Assembly (NCBI GenBank): GCA_002104935.1
Contig: MCGT01000043.1
Location: 62,001 to 126,000, forward strand
Length of the DNA: 64,000 bases
Direction of reading: 5' to 3'
Origin: Hesseltinella vesiculosa
Taxonomy: Eukaryota > Mucoromycota > Mucoromycetes > Mucorales > Cunninghamellaceae
Shown: positions 46,860 through 57,741 of the stretch, piece by piece
How the letters are laid out: the number at the start of each line of letters is the position of its first letter
Numbering within the stretch: position 1 is the first letter of the stretch
The notes under the pieces: model-generated
Told to the model about the DNA's origin: nothing
The model's input: only the letters and a program-made list of their open reading frames with translations
The model's database searches: none
Made by a program: the position numbers and the translations under genes

Positions 46860-47351
46860 TAGCATTTTAGCCATAGTCTTTATCAGTAGAGTATTTGTTT
46901 TATGGAAAGTTTGCCATAAATAGGGCCCAATGAGATGCTTGACGATTTTCAATGGGTTTTGATGACATCGCCATGGCATTCCCTGGCGAAAAACGGCAAA
47001 TTTTAGCTGGGAGTCGGAGTTGGTCAAAATGTCATTGAGCAAAAGTTGGCTGGGCAACCATGGCCAATCCACTTGATTTCTTCAGAATCATCCTCGTTTG
47101 TGCTTGTCTGCATCCATGTAAAATCGCATTCCGATCCACCCGCTCACATGTCTTGTGCAGCATTCGACGTTTTTTTTTTTCATGACCCAAAAAAAAAGAC
47201 AGCAAGTGCCTGCTAAAGATTCAAATGCCGCCATGTTCCAGTTTTCGACGGATGGCTGCATGATGGCGAGCGAATATTCAAGTTTTCGAGCCTGTGCACA
47301 ACATGACATGGCAGTGTGACGAAGCACAGGTTTTGGCAAGTACATATCCAC
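46860..47351 (-). pseudogene. Transposon relic sharing the 7.6-kb repeat
   Basis: The segment 47000-47180 is similar to 7640-7820, where it forms the N-terminal side of the Tc1-like transposase. Minus-strand reading gives VDWPWLPSQLLLNDILTN and upstream HVSGWIGMRFYMDADKHK, broken by stops and an A-run. The DDE catalytic block seen in the first copy is not present here, so this is a deleted or more diverged copy. No target-site duplication was identified. Confidence 0.45.
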
Positions 47352-47651
47352 TGGGCTAGTACGAAGTCCCTACAAAAAGCCCTCTGAGTCTCTCATTTAC
47401 TTTTCACATTTGAGAATTGTTTCAATAACGACAGAAATCGCAAGCCTCATTGACAGGATGGCATGGTCAGCGATGTTTTGTCAAGCCAATGTGCATTGCT
47501 GGAGCAGGCGAAAAAAAACGAATGCGCAATTTCTCTGCTGGCGACGACGGTCGGCATTTGAATTATTTTTTCGGCAATGTGGCTTTTTGGCTGGGAAGGA
47601 ACACAGCTCAGAAAAAAAAACAACCCTTTTTTCTAAACTTTTTCCACATCG

Positions 47652-48340
47652 ATGCTCTCCACTGTAAGTGTCAGCGTGTCAGCATTCGTCTTTGTCTTGT
47701 TCTGAGCCTCACTGTCTGTTTTTGTTTCCATAGCGTCGCTTGTTACCGTTGGCTTCTCGTTTGGGTCAGAGCACCCGCATGTCATCGTGAGTGCATATCA
47801 GAATCGCCATAGGCCCATGCACAACTAACCAGCTCCTCCTCCCTAGATCTGCTACGACGTCTTCCGTCAAAGAGATGCAAGTGCCAACAGCTACCGAAAC
47901 CGAAACCATCAGCGAGGTCTTTGAAGGTACGTTCATGAAAATGATAAAAGAACCGTCGTCTTACTTTTTCTCCAGTCCCCAAGCGAGTCGCACCCACTCA
48001 TGATATCCCTGTCTGCAACTTGCAATTGCGAGGCTATCTGCCACAGCAATTGGATTTCTTTGCCGACTTTGCCCAGCGCGCCGCCTTCCATTTGGGCATG
48101 CCCTGTTCGGGAACGGTGCCTCTGCCTACACAAACGTCCAAGTGGACCGTCATCAAATCGCCCTTTGTCCACAAGAAATCGCAAGAAAATTTCGAGCGCA
48201 AGACGCACAAACGCTTATTACAAATCAAGGACTCCCACCCCGAAGTCGTTGACCGATGGTTACGCTACCTGACCATGAATGCCCCTGCCGGTATTGGTTT
48301 GCGTGCCACCCGCTTTGAACACGAATCCCTGAAGCAATAA
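47652..48340 (+). CDS. Mitochondrial small-subunit ribosomal protein uS10m
   Basis: Component of the mitochondrial 37S subunit (yeast Rsm10). Four exons close: 47652-47663 (12 nt), 47734-47786, 47847-47926 and 47976-48340 (169 aa). The N-terminus MLSTRRLLPLASRLGQSTRM is a basic, hydroxylated mitochondrial presequence. The S10 domain contains VCNLQLRGYLPQQLDFFADF, SGTVPLPTQTSKWTVIKSPF, VHKKSQENFERKTHKRLLQI and a final VVDRWLRYLTMNAPAGIGLR. The VPLPT..WTV..SPFVHKKS.E.FE..TH.R..Q pattern is the uS10 signature. Confidence 0.95.
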
Positions 48341-48663
48341 TCCGCCTGTTCCCTTTCTCTTCGTCATTGTTTATTATATAGATTCTTTTTCTCCTCCTGT
48401 ACCATACCAATGAGCCATGCTCTTCACAATTAAAAAAAAAAACAACGCTTCCATTTGCATGCTTTTCTCAAGATCATTGTTCATTGACACTTTCACATTT
48501 GTTTTGGCAGAGGCTGCCGGGGTTTCCGCTTAAGGAGAAAGGTACAAAAAGTTTAATTCTTCTAAATGGCAAAATCTATAAAAGAAAAGCGAGAAAGTAG
48601 GGTTGGGGATAGAGTACAGTGGCGGGAAATTGGGAAAGGGGTAAAAAAAAAAAAAAAGAAAAA
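48341..48663. other. Convergent intergenic spacer
   Basis: 3' flanks of the uS10m and acyl-CoA oxidase genes. Short A-runs only. Confidence 0.5.
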
Positions 48664-50985
48664 TTATAACTTGGCGGTATAGATGCCATTTTCATTGAAG
48701 CGACGACCGGCATGGACCAAGGGCTTGATACAGGCGTCGTAGCTAGAGACAACCTTGGTTTGGTTGAGAGGTTCACGCTCGACCATGGCGGTCATGGCCT
48801 TGTAGACATCACCGTCATAGCGACCCAGAGCCGAGTGCAGATAGTAGTCGGGCAAGGCAAAGGCGTCGACCAAAGCAACGGCTTGAGGACGGAGCACGTC
48901 CAACAAATGGATGACTTGCTGCTTGAGCAAGGTGCTTTGTTCAGCATTGATGTAGCCAGACAGGATGAATTCAGACAGCTCCTTTTCCATGGTGTTGAGA
49001 GCAAAGAGAACGGCAAGGGTGCGCAAGACGTTTTTGGCTTCCTTGGACAAGGTGGCGTCTTGCAGTGCCACGATGAAAGAGCGAACCAACATGAACTGAC
49101 AGTGAGCACGAGACACACGGTGGATTTCAACCAACATTGAGTTCCACGAACGGCCCTTGTTGTCCAATTGATCAGCCACTTGGGCAATGCTGTAGGCAGC
49201 ACGGAAGCCAAAGGCGGTCAGGATGGTTTCGGGGTTCATGAAGTCGTTTGCCTCCTTGACAGGGCACTTGGCTTGGGGGTTTTGCAAAAAGTGGGTAAGG
49301 TAGCTGATGGTGTGGTTGTGTTCGGAAGGCACAGCCTTGCCAGCCATGACGTTGCGGTAAGTCTTGAGTAAGTAACGAGCGGTTTGCTGTGTCAAGATGT
49401 AGTTATCCCCTTCCCACTATTCGATAAAAAGGCATGAGCACCATGACGAAAAAAAAAAATCGCTCATTGTGCTTTTCTTCTTTTCACTTACAGTAACGTT
49501 GGGCAAATAATCTTGATAGAATTGACCGAGGCCGGAGAACAAACTGTAGCCATGGCCACCACAAGCGCGGCGACAGTCTTCAATGGCATCGACAGCCATG
49601 GTGGTGGTCAAGCTTTTGAGACCCGAGGAGCTTGCGTGGAGATCGGCCAGCAAGCCGAAGTTTCCCTTTTGCATTTCGGCTTGGTTAAGTTCATACAAGC
49701 GCATCATTTCCGAGCCGGTGAAGAAGCAGGCATAGGCCGAGGCCAGAATGGGCAACAGACGGTATTGTTGCATAGTGTAGTCAAGTACAGGTGTTTCAAT
49801 CACTTGGTTATTCCATTTCTTAGGATTGGCGGAGTCGACGAACTGTTGGCGCACAGACGAGTAGCGGATAGCAATGGTAGCAGCACGAGCAATGGCATAG
49901 CGCACACCTTTTTAAGAAGAAAATCAGGTGAGCCACCGGAGGATTCCGCGCCAGCGCATCGATGATGACTTACCCAAGACAATGTTGGCACGCACAAAGA
50001 CCATGGTGCCATACGAAAGCTTGGCATTGGGAGGCTTGACATATTCACCGGAGCCAGGGGTGACCTTGGAGTATTTTGACAAAAAGGCGACGTGAGGCAC
50101 GCGGTAGTGATCAAACATCACAAAACCGTTGTCGACCGAGTTGAAGCCGAACTTGGGGCCGATGTCACCGACGGTGATGCCAGGAAGAGGCGAGTGGTCC
50201 TTGAGGCTACGGATTTGCACACAGAAAGGGTGGGGTCCCAGGTCCTTGCCGTTGGTGATGAGTCGGGCCATGACGATGGCATGGTTGGCCGCAGTGCCAA
50301 GGCCACCCGACCACCATTTGGCAGAGGTCAGGGTGGGCGAGTGGATTTCGAATTCGTTGGTTTCGGGGATGAAGGTGGCAGTGGTTTCCAGGCCTTGGAC
50401 GTTGGAGCCATGGCCCAGTTCGGTCTGAGCATAGCAGCCGATGATTTCATGACGCAAAGCAGGTTCCAGGAACAGCTTCTTTTGCTCATCCGTGGTTTGT
50501 GAGCGCAAGGTAGGGATGAACATACCATAATGGAGAGAGAACTAGGCGAATGCGTCAGCTTTCTTCTTCCATCCTTTCTCTTCTGCACTTACAGGCGTGC
50601 TTTGATCGTATAAAAAGTTGACAATATTCTTATCGGTCTCATCCCACTTGTGTTCCCTACCAAGCCAGGTCAGCTATTTTCTCATTGTAAAACGATCCAC
50701 TTACTTTGACAGTTCAAAGAATCGACGATCATGCTGATAACTGGTGGCGATCTTCTTCTCACGGCTTTCAAAGTAGCGGTCGGTTTTGTCAAACGTGGGT
50801 TCATTGGTGATGACATTTAGAACCTTATCCAATTTGGCGAGCCATTCATCGCCATACATAAACGAGGTCAATTCCTTGGGATCAAATGTAGCTTTGGCAC
50901 GCTCTTGAGCCAACAAGAAAGGGCCACCTGGACCACGAGGTTCTAGTTTGGGGAAAGTGGTGGGAACGTTGTTATCAAAGGACAT
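48664..50985 (-). CDS. Peroxisomal acyl-CoA oxidase
   Basis: FAD enzyme of the first step of peroxisomal beta-oxidation, producing hydrogen peroxide. Exons run from ATG 50985 to TAA 48664. The start is [20 protein letters not shown]. Motifs: [75 protein letters not shown] segment (here [19 protein letters not shown]), [28 protein letters not shown] and the FAD-binding [18 protein letters not shown]. The catalytic Glu region is present in the GGHGY..W-E-G-D-N block. The C-terminal domain ends [13 protein letters not shown] is a PTS1-type signal. Divergent from ARP5 over 517 bp, which could host an oleate-type response, but no such site is claimed. Confidence 0.95.
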
Positions 50986-51502
50986 GAGTGAAGAAGAATG
51001 CAGTAACAAAAAAAAAAGAGTTGACAAAGGAGAAAAGCACAGAAACAGGCCATTTTAAGTAAAGACGGAGTAAAGAGCGGAGTTGCCTATTCCTGCTTAC
51101 GAAGGGCCGCAAAAAGTGGGGGCGAAAAAGTCAAAGCTCAGAATTTTCACACATTGTCATCATTTCCTGTTACCCAAGCTTTGTCCCATGGCATGCTTCG
51201 CTTTTTTTCTTTTTATACTGTTGTTGTTATCATCCACATGTGAAATCAATAAAAATTTGGCTGATAGGCTGTGCCTTGGATCGCTCCTCCAGCCGCGTGA
51301 TGGCAAAAAGGGTCCTCCTCAGAAAAAAAAAAAAAGAAACCTTTCCAACCGCTACGACGGCAGTTCCAGCAGCCGCTTTTGGTCTTCTCTCCCTGGGCCA
51401 ATCAGAGGTCACGCCCGACTCTGAACGACAAGGACTGTGAACAATGCAGGCGGCGGGAAAAAAAACACCTTTTTTTTTCTTCGCCCTCTTTTTAAAAAAA
51501 TC
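50986..51502. promoter_or_regulatory. Divergent promoter: acyl-CoA oxidase / ARP5
   Basis: 517 bp separating two divergent starts. Contains A- and T-runs on both sides. No factor-specific motif is asserted. Confidence 0.5.
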
Positions 51503-54314
51503 ATGATGGAAATCGACTCTGCCTATACTGTGGATGATGTCGATTACGACACGCCATATTATTCTGTCCGACAAGACTATCGTAGCTATAAAGGATCCCA
51601 GACACCATTTATCATTGACAATGGTAAAGCCACGCCTTTTTTATTTAAATCCATAGCTCACCTTGTTTCCTAGGCTCGTATCAGTGTCGTGCCGGCTGGG
51701 CAAATGAATCGGATCCTTCCGGTAAACATCCCCATCCTGTCAAACACCGGCTAAATCCTTTATTTCTTAGTTGTGTTTGATAATGTGGTGGCGAGATACA
51801 AGGATCGGCGCACCAATGCAAGCGTGATTGCCGTTGGCATGGATACTTTTGGAGATCCCTCGGCCAGATCAGGTGCTCGATCTCCCTTTGATGGGAACGT
51901 AGTGTGTGATTTTGACCGAATGGTGAGTTTTCACTCGACTCTACGTACCTGCCTGTTTCTCACCGGCGGGTATCCATTGCTTTGCGACTAGGAAAACATC
52001 TTCGATTACATCTTTGCCATCTTTGGCGTCTCGACATCCAATGTTGACCATCCCATTGTCATCACCGAGCCTCCTTCTAACCCTCATTACAACCGCAATC
52101 GTAAGCATGGTCTGTCTTTTTAAACACCCGCGACTCACCCCATTCACTCTCTCTTTTAGTGATGTCTGAGCTTCTGTTTGAATGCTATGGCATACCCTCC
52201 CTAGCCTACGGCATTGATTCTCTCTTTAGCTATTACCAAAATGTCGGTGGCAATGACGATGGTCTGGTCGTCTCTGCTGGCCACAGTACGACTCATATTA
52301 TACCCATGGTGCAAGGCAAAGGCATCTTGTCCAGATCAAAGCGGTAAGTGCCACCTTGCAGCTGCCTATGCCAAAGGGTGACCTCACCTTTGTTTTTTTA
52401 TTTTCGAAGCATGTCCTACGGCGGCACCCAGTCGACAGACTACATGCTGAAACTGATGCAGCTAAAGTACCCTACGTTTCCAACCAAAATGACCTCCAGC
52501 CAGGCCCAACAGCTCGTGCACGACCATGTCTATGTGTCGGCCAATTACCAGCAAACCCTCAAGGAAATCGAGAACCGCGACTCCTTCCCCACCTTTGATC
52601 GCCTAATCCAATTCCCCTTTGTCGCCCCTGTGATTGAAGAGAAATCTGAAGAAGAGCTACGTCTTCAAGCAGCCAAGAAGGAAGAAGCTTCGCGAAGACT
52701 GCGCGAAGCGGCAGCCAAGACTCGCTTGGAAAAGGTACCAGCCGTCTTACAAAGAGGTGTCTCACGCATTGCTCCTTCCTTTTCCTCGTAGCTGATGACT
52801 CGCGAACGAGAACTGGAAGCCTTCACCAATCTGAAAAGCGCCAAGACGGTGCTGAAAAAGGCGGTGTGGCTGGTAAAATGGCCACTCTCTCCCAACCAAG
52901 CCAAGGTCCCTCACTTTCTTTTTTTTACCACCTTGCTTTAGGCCCAACTCAAAGAAACCGGGTTCACGGATGAAGCAGACTTGGACGATACAATCAAACA
53001 GGTTGAGGCTGCGATCCAGAAAGCGCGCAACAAGGAGCTGGGCATCGATGACAGCGAGGAAAAAGAACCGCCTGCCACCAACCTGATCGATATCCCCGAT
53101 GACCAGCTGGACGAAAACGACAAGAAGGAAAAGCGCAAACAGCGGCTGCTCAAAGCCAGCTACGATGCACGCCAACGCGCCAAACAAGCCAAAGAAGAAG
53201 CCAAGGCGCAAGAGGTAACAACCAACGGGGGATGTCTCCGACCGCTCACTCTTTGATTTTAGGCGGAAGAGGCACGGCTGGAAGAAGCGGCGCGTCTACG
53301 CGACCCTGCGAAATGGGCTGCGGGCGTCAAAGACAAGCGGCACAAAGCGATCGACCGGATCAAGAAACGCAAGCGCTTGGCAGCCGAACTGAGCGACCGA
53401 AAGAGCCGCGCCTCACAGCTGCGCATGCGCTCCATCGCCAACCTGGCCGACGACAACGGGTCACCAAAACGTCGCAGAAAAGGGCAAGAAGGTAACTGCA
53501 GCACCGCCGAGCTGAAGACCGCTGAACTTCCTTTATTGTGTTAGAGGATACCTTTGGTGCAGACGACAGCGACTGGATGATTTATCGCGAGATTGTAAGA
53601 ACCGCCAGCCATTTCATGACAATGCCCAGGACTCATGTCCCACTTTAGAGCCGAGACGATGACGATGAAGAGGAAGAAGAAGACCTGGCCTTGGTGAATC
53701 ATTACGAGTCGCTGTTACTGCAGCATGACCCGACGTTTTTACCCGAACACTCTTTCGAAGCCACCAGCTCTCCCACCAACACGCTCATGCACCAGCTAAC
53801 CTATGGTGTCTACCCTCTCTTTGACCCCAACGACGCCGCTCAACACCATCAAATGCATCTCAACGTTGAACGCGTCCGAGTCAGCGAAGTTCTCTTCCAA
53901 CCCTCCATTGTGGGCCTCGACCAGGCGGGCCTCATTGAAACCATGGATGACATTGTCAAAACCTTTGATGTCAACGCACGCTCAGCCATTCAACAGGTAA
54001 GAAAAAAAAATACCAGAAAGACCTGTTGGATGCTTATCCTCTCGCCATGCTAGAATGTATTTCTGACAGGTGGCTTTGCACAACTGCCGGGTCTAACGGA
54101 ACGAATGCAGACCAACATCCAAACCATCTCACCTGTGGGGTCCAGCGTCCGAGTGCGATTGGCCCAAGACCCGGTTCTGGACGCTTGGCGCGGCGCGGCC
54201 AAATTCGCCCTCTCGTCCATGCTTGCTAAATTTGCTGTCACAAAAGCACAGTACCAAGAGTTTGGTGGCGAATACATCAAGGAGCATGGCTATGGCAACG
54301 TGTTTCGACCTTGA
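51503..54314 (+). CDS. ARP5: Actin-related protein 5, INO80 chromatin remodeller subunit
   Basis: Nuclear ARP forming the INO80 nucleosome-contacting module with Ies6. Exons run from ATG 51503 (MMEIDSAYTVDDVDYDT) to TGA 54314. Actin-fold pieces: FIIDNGSYQCRAGWANE, ARYKDRRTN, FDYIFAIFGVSTSNVDHPIV, ITEPPSNPHYNR, MSELLFECYGIPSLAYGIDS, DDGLVVSAGHSTTHIIPMVQ, MSYGGTQSTDYMLKLMQLKY, and at the C-terminus ERVRVSEVLFQPSIVGLDQA, NVFLTGGFAQLPGLTERMQT and DAWRGAAKFA. A long charged coiled-coil insert (about residues 270-500, for example EEARLEEAARLRDPAKWAAG and RSRASQLRMRSIANLADD) interrupts subdomain 4, which is diagnostic of Arp5. At least eleven introns, some very short. Confidence 0.94.
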
Positions 54315-54550
54315 TCATTAGAATGCAGTCAAAGCCGATCCACTTTTTGTTTTTTTTTTTTCATGACGCAAGCAAGATGAAATGAATAGATTGTTTATTT
54401 GGCAAGGTGAAGAGGGGCCAAGAAGGATATGTGGGTGGGATTATGAACAGACAGCAAGAAAATAGATGCTATTTACAAAGATTTCGTTACAAGGTGCAAT
54501 GAGAAAGAGATAAGAACAAGTGGCGGGTAAAAAAGGGAATAATGGCGACA
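54315..54550. other. Convergent spacer
   Basis: 236 bp between the ARP5 and phosphatase stop codons. A T-run lies near 54349-54361. Confidence 0.6.
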
Positions 54551-55881
54551 TCAAGGAAGATCCTTTGGATTCAATGTTTGCTGTGAGTTTCGCCAGTTGT
54601 CGATCCGTTCACGAAGTTGGCGTTTGAGATTGAGCTGTCGGTGAAGGACGATGCGCATGTCCTTTTTACGATCGGTCAGGCGCACCAGGTTGGTTTCCAA
54701 GAATTGTCTCAGCGATTTCAGTTCCGTGTCCGAATGATCGCCCAAAAAAGTTTCAATTGGAATTAGGTTACTCAAATTCAAAGTAGCAGCTTTAGGATAG
54801 AAAGGAAGCGAGTGAGATTTTCGTTTGTGCTAGCCCCTCTATTTTTTTTTTTTTTTTTTACCATGGGGTGTGTTGTCGACCAGAAAAGTTCGGCTGAGAT
54901 CCCGACCAAGAGCACACAGGTCTTTAATATACATCACTTCGCCTGTAGCACCAGACCGCATACGGATGCAGGTTCGTCGACTTAGCATGTGTCTTGTAAA
55001 AAAAAATGAGGAATGAGCACGTGGTTAAAACACAGGTGGATCGTTTTTTTTTCTATTGCATACGTGATCAATCGAGATTCCGGATCCAAGAGCTTGCAAA
55101 CCATTTGTGCATAATCATCGTGCCCTGCTGTCCAAACGACCACTTCAAAAATTCCCGAGGCCCAAGCCAGGAATTCTGTGACTCCGGGGCGAAGGTTGCC
55201 AGCCAAACAACTTCGCCCATCCTTTGCATAAACGACATAATCGGCATCCCAATAGTCAGCTGGTTTGCCAGACGTTTCACGGTAGGTATGTAACAAAGTC
55301 TCGTCCAAATCTAGTACTAATCACAAACGATTTTGGGAAAATGGATGAGCGATGGTCTGTGTTGAGCCACCCCCCCTTTTTTTTTTCTCCACCTGTTTGG
55401 ATTTTTTTTTAATGTGCGTCGCCCGACTTTTCCTTACCAAGGGTTGGCCTGTCGTCATCCTTCTTAGGTGGTAGGTGGGGTTTCATTCCTTTTAGTCGAG
55501 CGTGCATCGACGGCCAGCGTGCCATCAGTGCGTCCAGACTGGAGCATTCAATACTATGTAAACAAAAAGTGACGATAAAGATTTCATTGGTCAGTCAGGT
55601 GATGCTTTCAGCATTTTCTTTTTTTGTCAAGTTGCTCTCCGGAAAAAAAAATTCCAACCAAAACAATAAAGCACGTACTCATCCAGTTGTTCTAGCAAAT
55701 TTCCAATGCGGATAGTGGGATCATTTTCGTTGGTATCGTCAAAGTCTTGTCTCGATCGGGATATTGACAGTAACGGTGGATCATTCAATACCATGAGCTC
55801 TTCATCGGTTGTTGGCTTTGTGATTGAAGCTGGGTCGGTCAGGCTGTTATTACGTTTCGCTTGAAATCGGGTCAGTACCAT
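54551..55881 (-). CDS. NLI-interacting-factor/FCP1-like phosphatase (HAD family)
   Basis: HAD-type serine/threonine phosphatase related to SCP/Dullard/Nem1. ATG 55881 begins MVLTRFQAKRNNSLTDPASI. Separate exons add SSLDALMARWPSMHARLKG and the catalytic block DLDETLLHTYRE (DxDE[TS]), then NLRPGVTEFLAWASGIFEVV, VWTAGHDDYAQMVCKLLDPE, and RTCIRMRSGATGEVMYIKDL, CALGRDLSRTFLVDNTPH with the second acidic-site DN. The C-terminal exon (to 54551) has LSNLIPIETFLGDHSDTELK, where the family typically ends with the D-T-EL motif, followed by a basic coiled tail (LHRQLNLKRQLRERIDNWRN). Length, the absence of a BRCT domain and no clear transmembrane helix favour an SCP-like protein over Fcp1. Substrate unknown. 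Confidence 0.87.
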
Positions 55882-56494
55882 TTTGTTGTCAGCGGATGTC
55901 CTTATCAAAGTGAGACGTCTACAAAGTATCTATCGCTGATCAGTATCATGACATGCGTAATTAAACTCTTTGTTAATGCTTACTCTGTTCTAGGAAAGCT
56001 AATGGCCAAACCCAAAAAAAAAGGGGGGGGTGCACAACAGGCGGGAGTGTAAAAAAAAAAAAGAAGAATGGAAGAGGACAGAATGTTATTGTCAAGGGTT
56101 ATCGAGTGCTAAGTGAATCTACAGGCAAAGCTACAACGGAAAAAGATTAGAAAGGAAAGTGATAATGGACCCAGGCACTGGCAATGGAAAAATGAGAGAA
56201 AGAGCAATTTCCCAAAGCACTGCCAAAAAAAAAAAAAAAAAATCGGGAGCAGCCAAAAAACATTTTTCTTTTTTCAAAAAAAAAAAATTGGCACGTTGAT
56301 TCTTGAGAACCAGCATGTGGTTGACGAACTGCCTCAAGCGATCGCCAAAGTTGTTCTTTCTCCTGGACAAGCAATACCACGTCAATCTATATTGCTTGTG
56401 ATCCAGGGTGTTCACACTGAAATATGTCGCAACACGTTCGCCACGCCACAACATCTTGAAAAACATCCACCAATATCAATTTCCCAAACTCACA
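55882..56494. other. Intergenic, A-rich
   Basis: Promoter side of the phosphatase gene. Multiple A10-A17 runs and a G8 run near 56023. No gene was seen. Confidence 0.45.
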
Positions 56495-56644
56495 ATGATA
56501 CCACAACGATACAACAACGATGCTTTCCAGTGTTTCTGTAATGCTCCTGACAATGACACAGCTATAGCTCAATTTACCTGTCCATTTTGCTCTTCCCATT
56601 TCAGAAAATTACGCTCTGAAGGACCATTTTTCTGTCAGCCATGA
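56495..56644 (+). CDS. Short Cys-rich ORF, possible zinc-binding fragment
   Basis: ATG 56495 reads 49 codons: MIPQRYNNDAFQCFCNAPDN, then QFTCPFCSSHFRKLRSEG and FFCQP. Five Cys in a C-x-C...C-x2-C...C pattern resemble a small zinc-binding finger. It lies 0.4 kb upstream of the recombinase relic in the same orientation. It could be a gene fragment belonging to that element or an exon of a longer gene. Confidence 0.3.
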   Translation: MIPQRYNNDAFQCFCNAPDNDTAIAQFTCPFCSSHFRKLRSEGPFFCQP

Positions 56645-57180
56645 AGAGTATCTACCTTCCGCTCGTCAACAACAACCTCTGCAACAACAACCGCCACTTA
56701 TGATCACGACAATCCTGCATTCGATGAAACATTGAAATGCATCACCAATTTGACGGACAAACAGCATCATTGCAGTGGCATTAGGTAATAACAACAGAGG
56801 GACTTTAACAAGAAATGAACGTATCCCCCCCTTTTTTTTTTTACTTCCTGTAGATCGGGAAAGCGACGTCGCTCCCTCAACGCCCTGGAAGATACTCGTC
56901 TTCGACGTAAACGGCAGCACCTCGAGGCGCAAGCACTGGACAATGCTTCTATCGAAATCACCATCCGAGGCGAGGGCACCCGAGGCAAGGCAAACTTCAA
57001 ATACTTCCAGGATGCGTTCATACGGTGGTCCACAACAGTCTCCCCGCCGGTGAACCCCTACTCCCCTTCCCCACGGGAATTACGGCTACCATATCCCGGC
57101 AGTGGCCCAGGCGCCCTTGGCAACCACCGACGTGCGCCACAGCAAAATTTGCTATCCTTGCCCTTATTACCGACAAAGCC
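56640..57180 (+). other. Possible exons of an unrecognised or element-derived ORF
   Basis: A frame ending at about 56785 reads DHDNPAFDETLKCITNLTDK and meets a GTAATAAC donor. After a T-run and a CCTGTAG acceptor (about 56854) an open frame continues with KRRRSLNALEDTRLRRKRQH and ITIRGEGTRGKANFKYFQDA to a stop near 57182. Splice signals are good, but no start codon or domain is recognised. It runs directly into the recombinase relic and may be its 5' coding part. Confidence 0.35.
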
Positions 57181-57182
57181 CA

Positions 57183-57690
57183 CCGCCAGATGATCATGTC
57201 AGACGCATCATTCACGGAATACTTCGCCGCACTGCGACGAATACACATTCGGCTTGCGCCCTACAACCGCTTTGACATCACTCCAGTCCTGGATAACATT
57301 CGCACGGACCACGGCAATCCCCAGCTGGTCGTTTCGCACCTTGACTGCGAAAGCCTGTTTCCTACTCGGCATCACGGGATTTTTACGGACCGCCAACATC
57401 AACTCCATCGACAGGGAAGACTCTTCTGTCCATGGTATCACCGGCTACCTACACTTGTCCATCATCAACCCGAAGGACCGCCGACAAGGTTTCTCGATCA
57501 CGAAGGAAATCACGATCGCTCGCTTCGCCCAAGACCCTATGCTCTGCCCAGTGCGGGCATACAACGCCTACCGCGAGCATACCCCGGCCCCATGTTGCCG
57601 TGCTCTAAATCTTGTATCACATACCAATTGTTATAGCCTTGGTCATTTGATAAGAAAGACAACTTTCTTCCTGACTTTGATCCGGCTCTG
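57183..57690 (+). pseudogene. Decayed tyrosine recombinase (DIRS/Crypton-type) of a mobile element
   Basis: Two overlapping frames together give a tyrosine-recombinase core domain. The first ends with YNRFDITPVLDNIRTDHGNP; at about 57335-57345 the similarity switches frame (a single frameshift) to AKACFLLGITGFLRTANINS, with the first catalytic Arg in the G-F-L-R helix. It continues LHLSIINPKDRRQGFSITKE, and DPMLCPVRAYNAYREH. In eukaryotic YR elements this block (KxxWLLxITGFLR...PKxxR...LCPVxAYxxY) precedes the catalytic H-x-x-R and Tyr, which are not seen here. Frameshift plus missing C-terminus make this a relic. Confidence 0.65.
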
Positions 57691-57741
57691 ACCTCGAGTT
57701 ATAGTAGCAGGTTTACTAGACGTCACAATGACGTTCTAGCC

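Noticed and set aside
48712..49140. Plus-strand 142-codon ORF
   Set aside because: Antisense to the C-terminal exon of acyl-CoA oxidase.
50092..50502. Plus-strand 136-codon ORF
   Set aside because: Antisense to the catalytic exon of acyl-CoA oxidase.
56495..56644. Assignment of the Cys-rich ORF as a GRF zinc finger
   Set aside because: The Cys pattern is suggestive, but the conserved N-x-GR-x-F core is absent, so only a generic description is kept.
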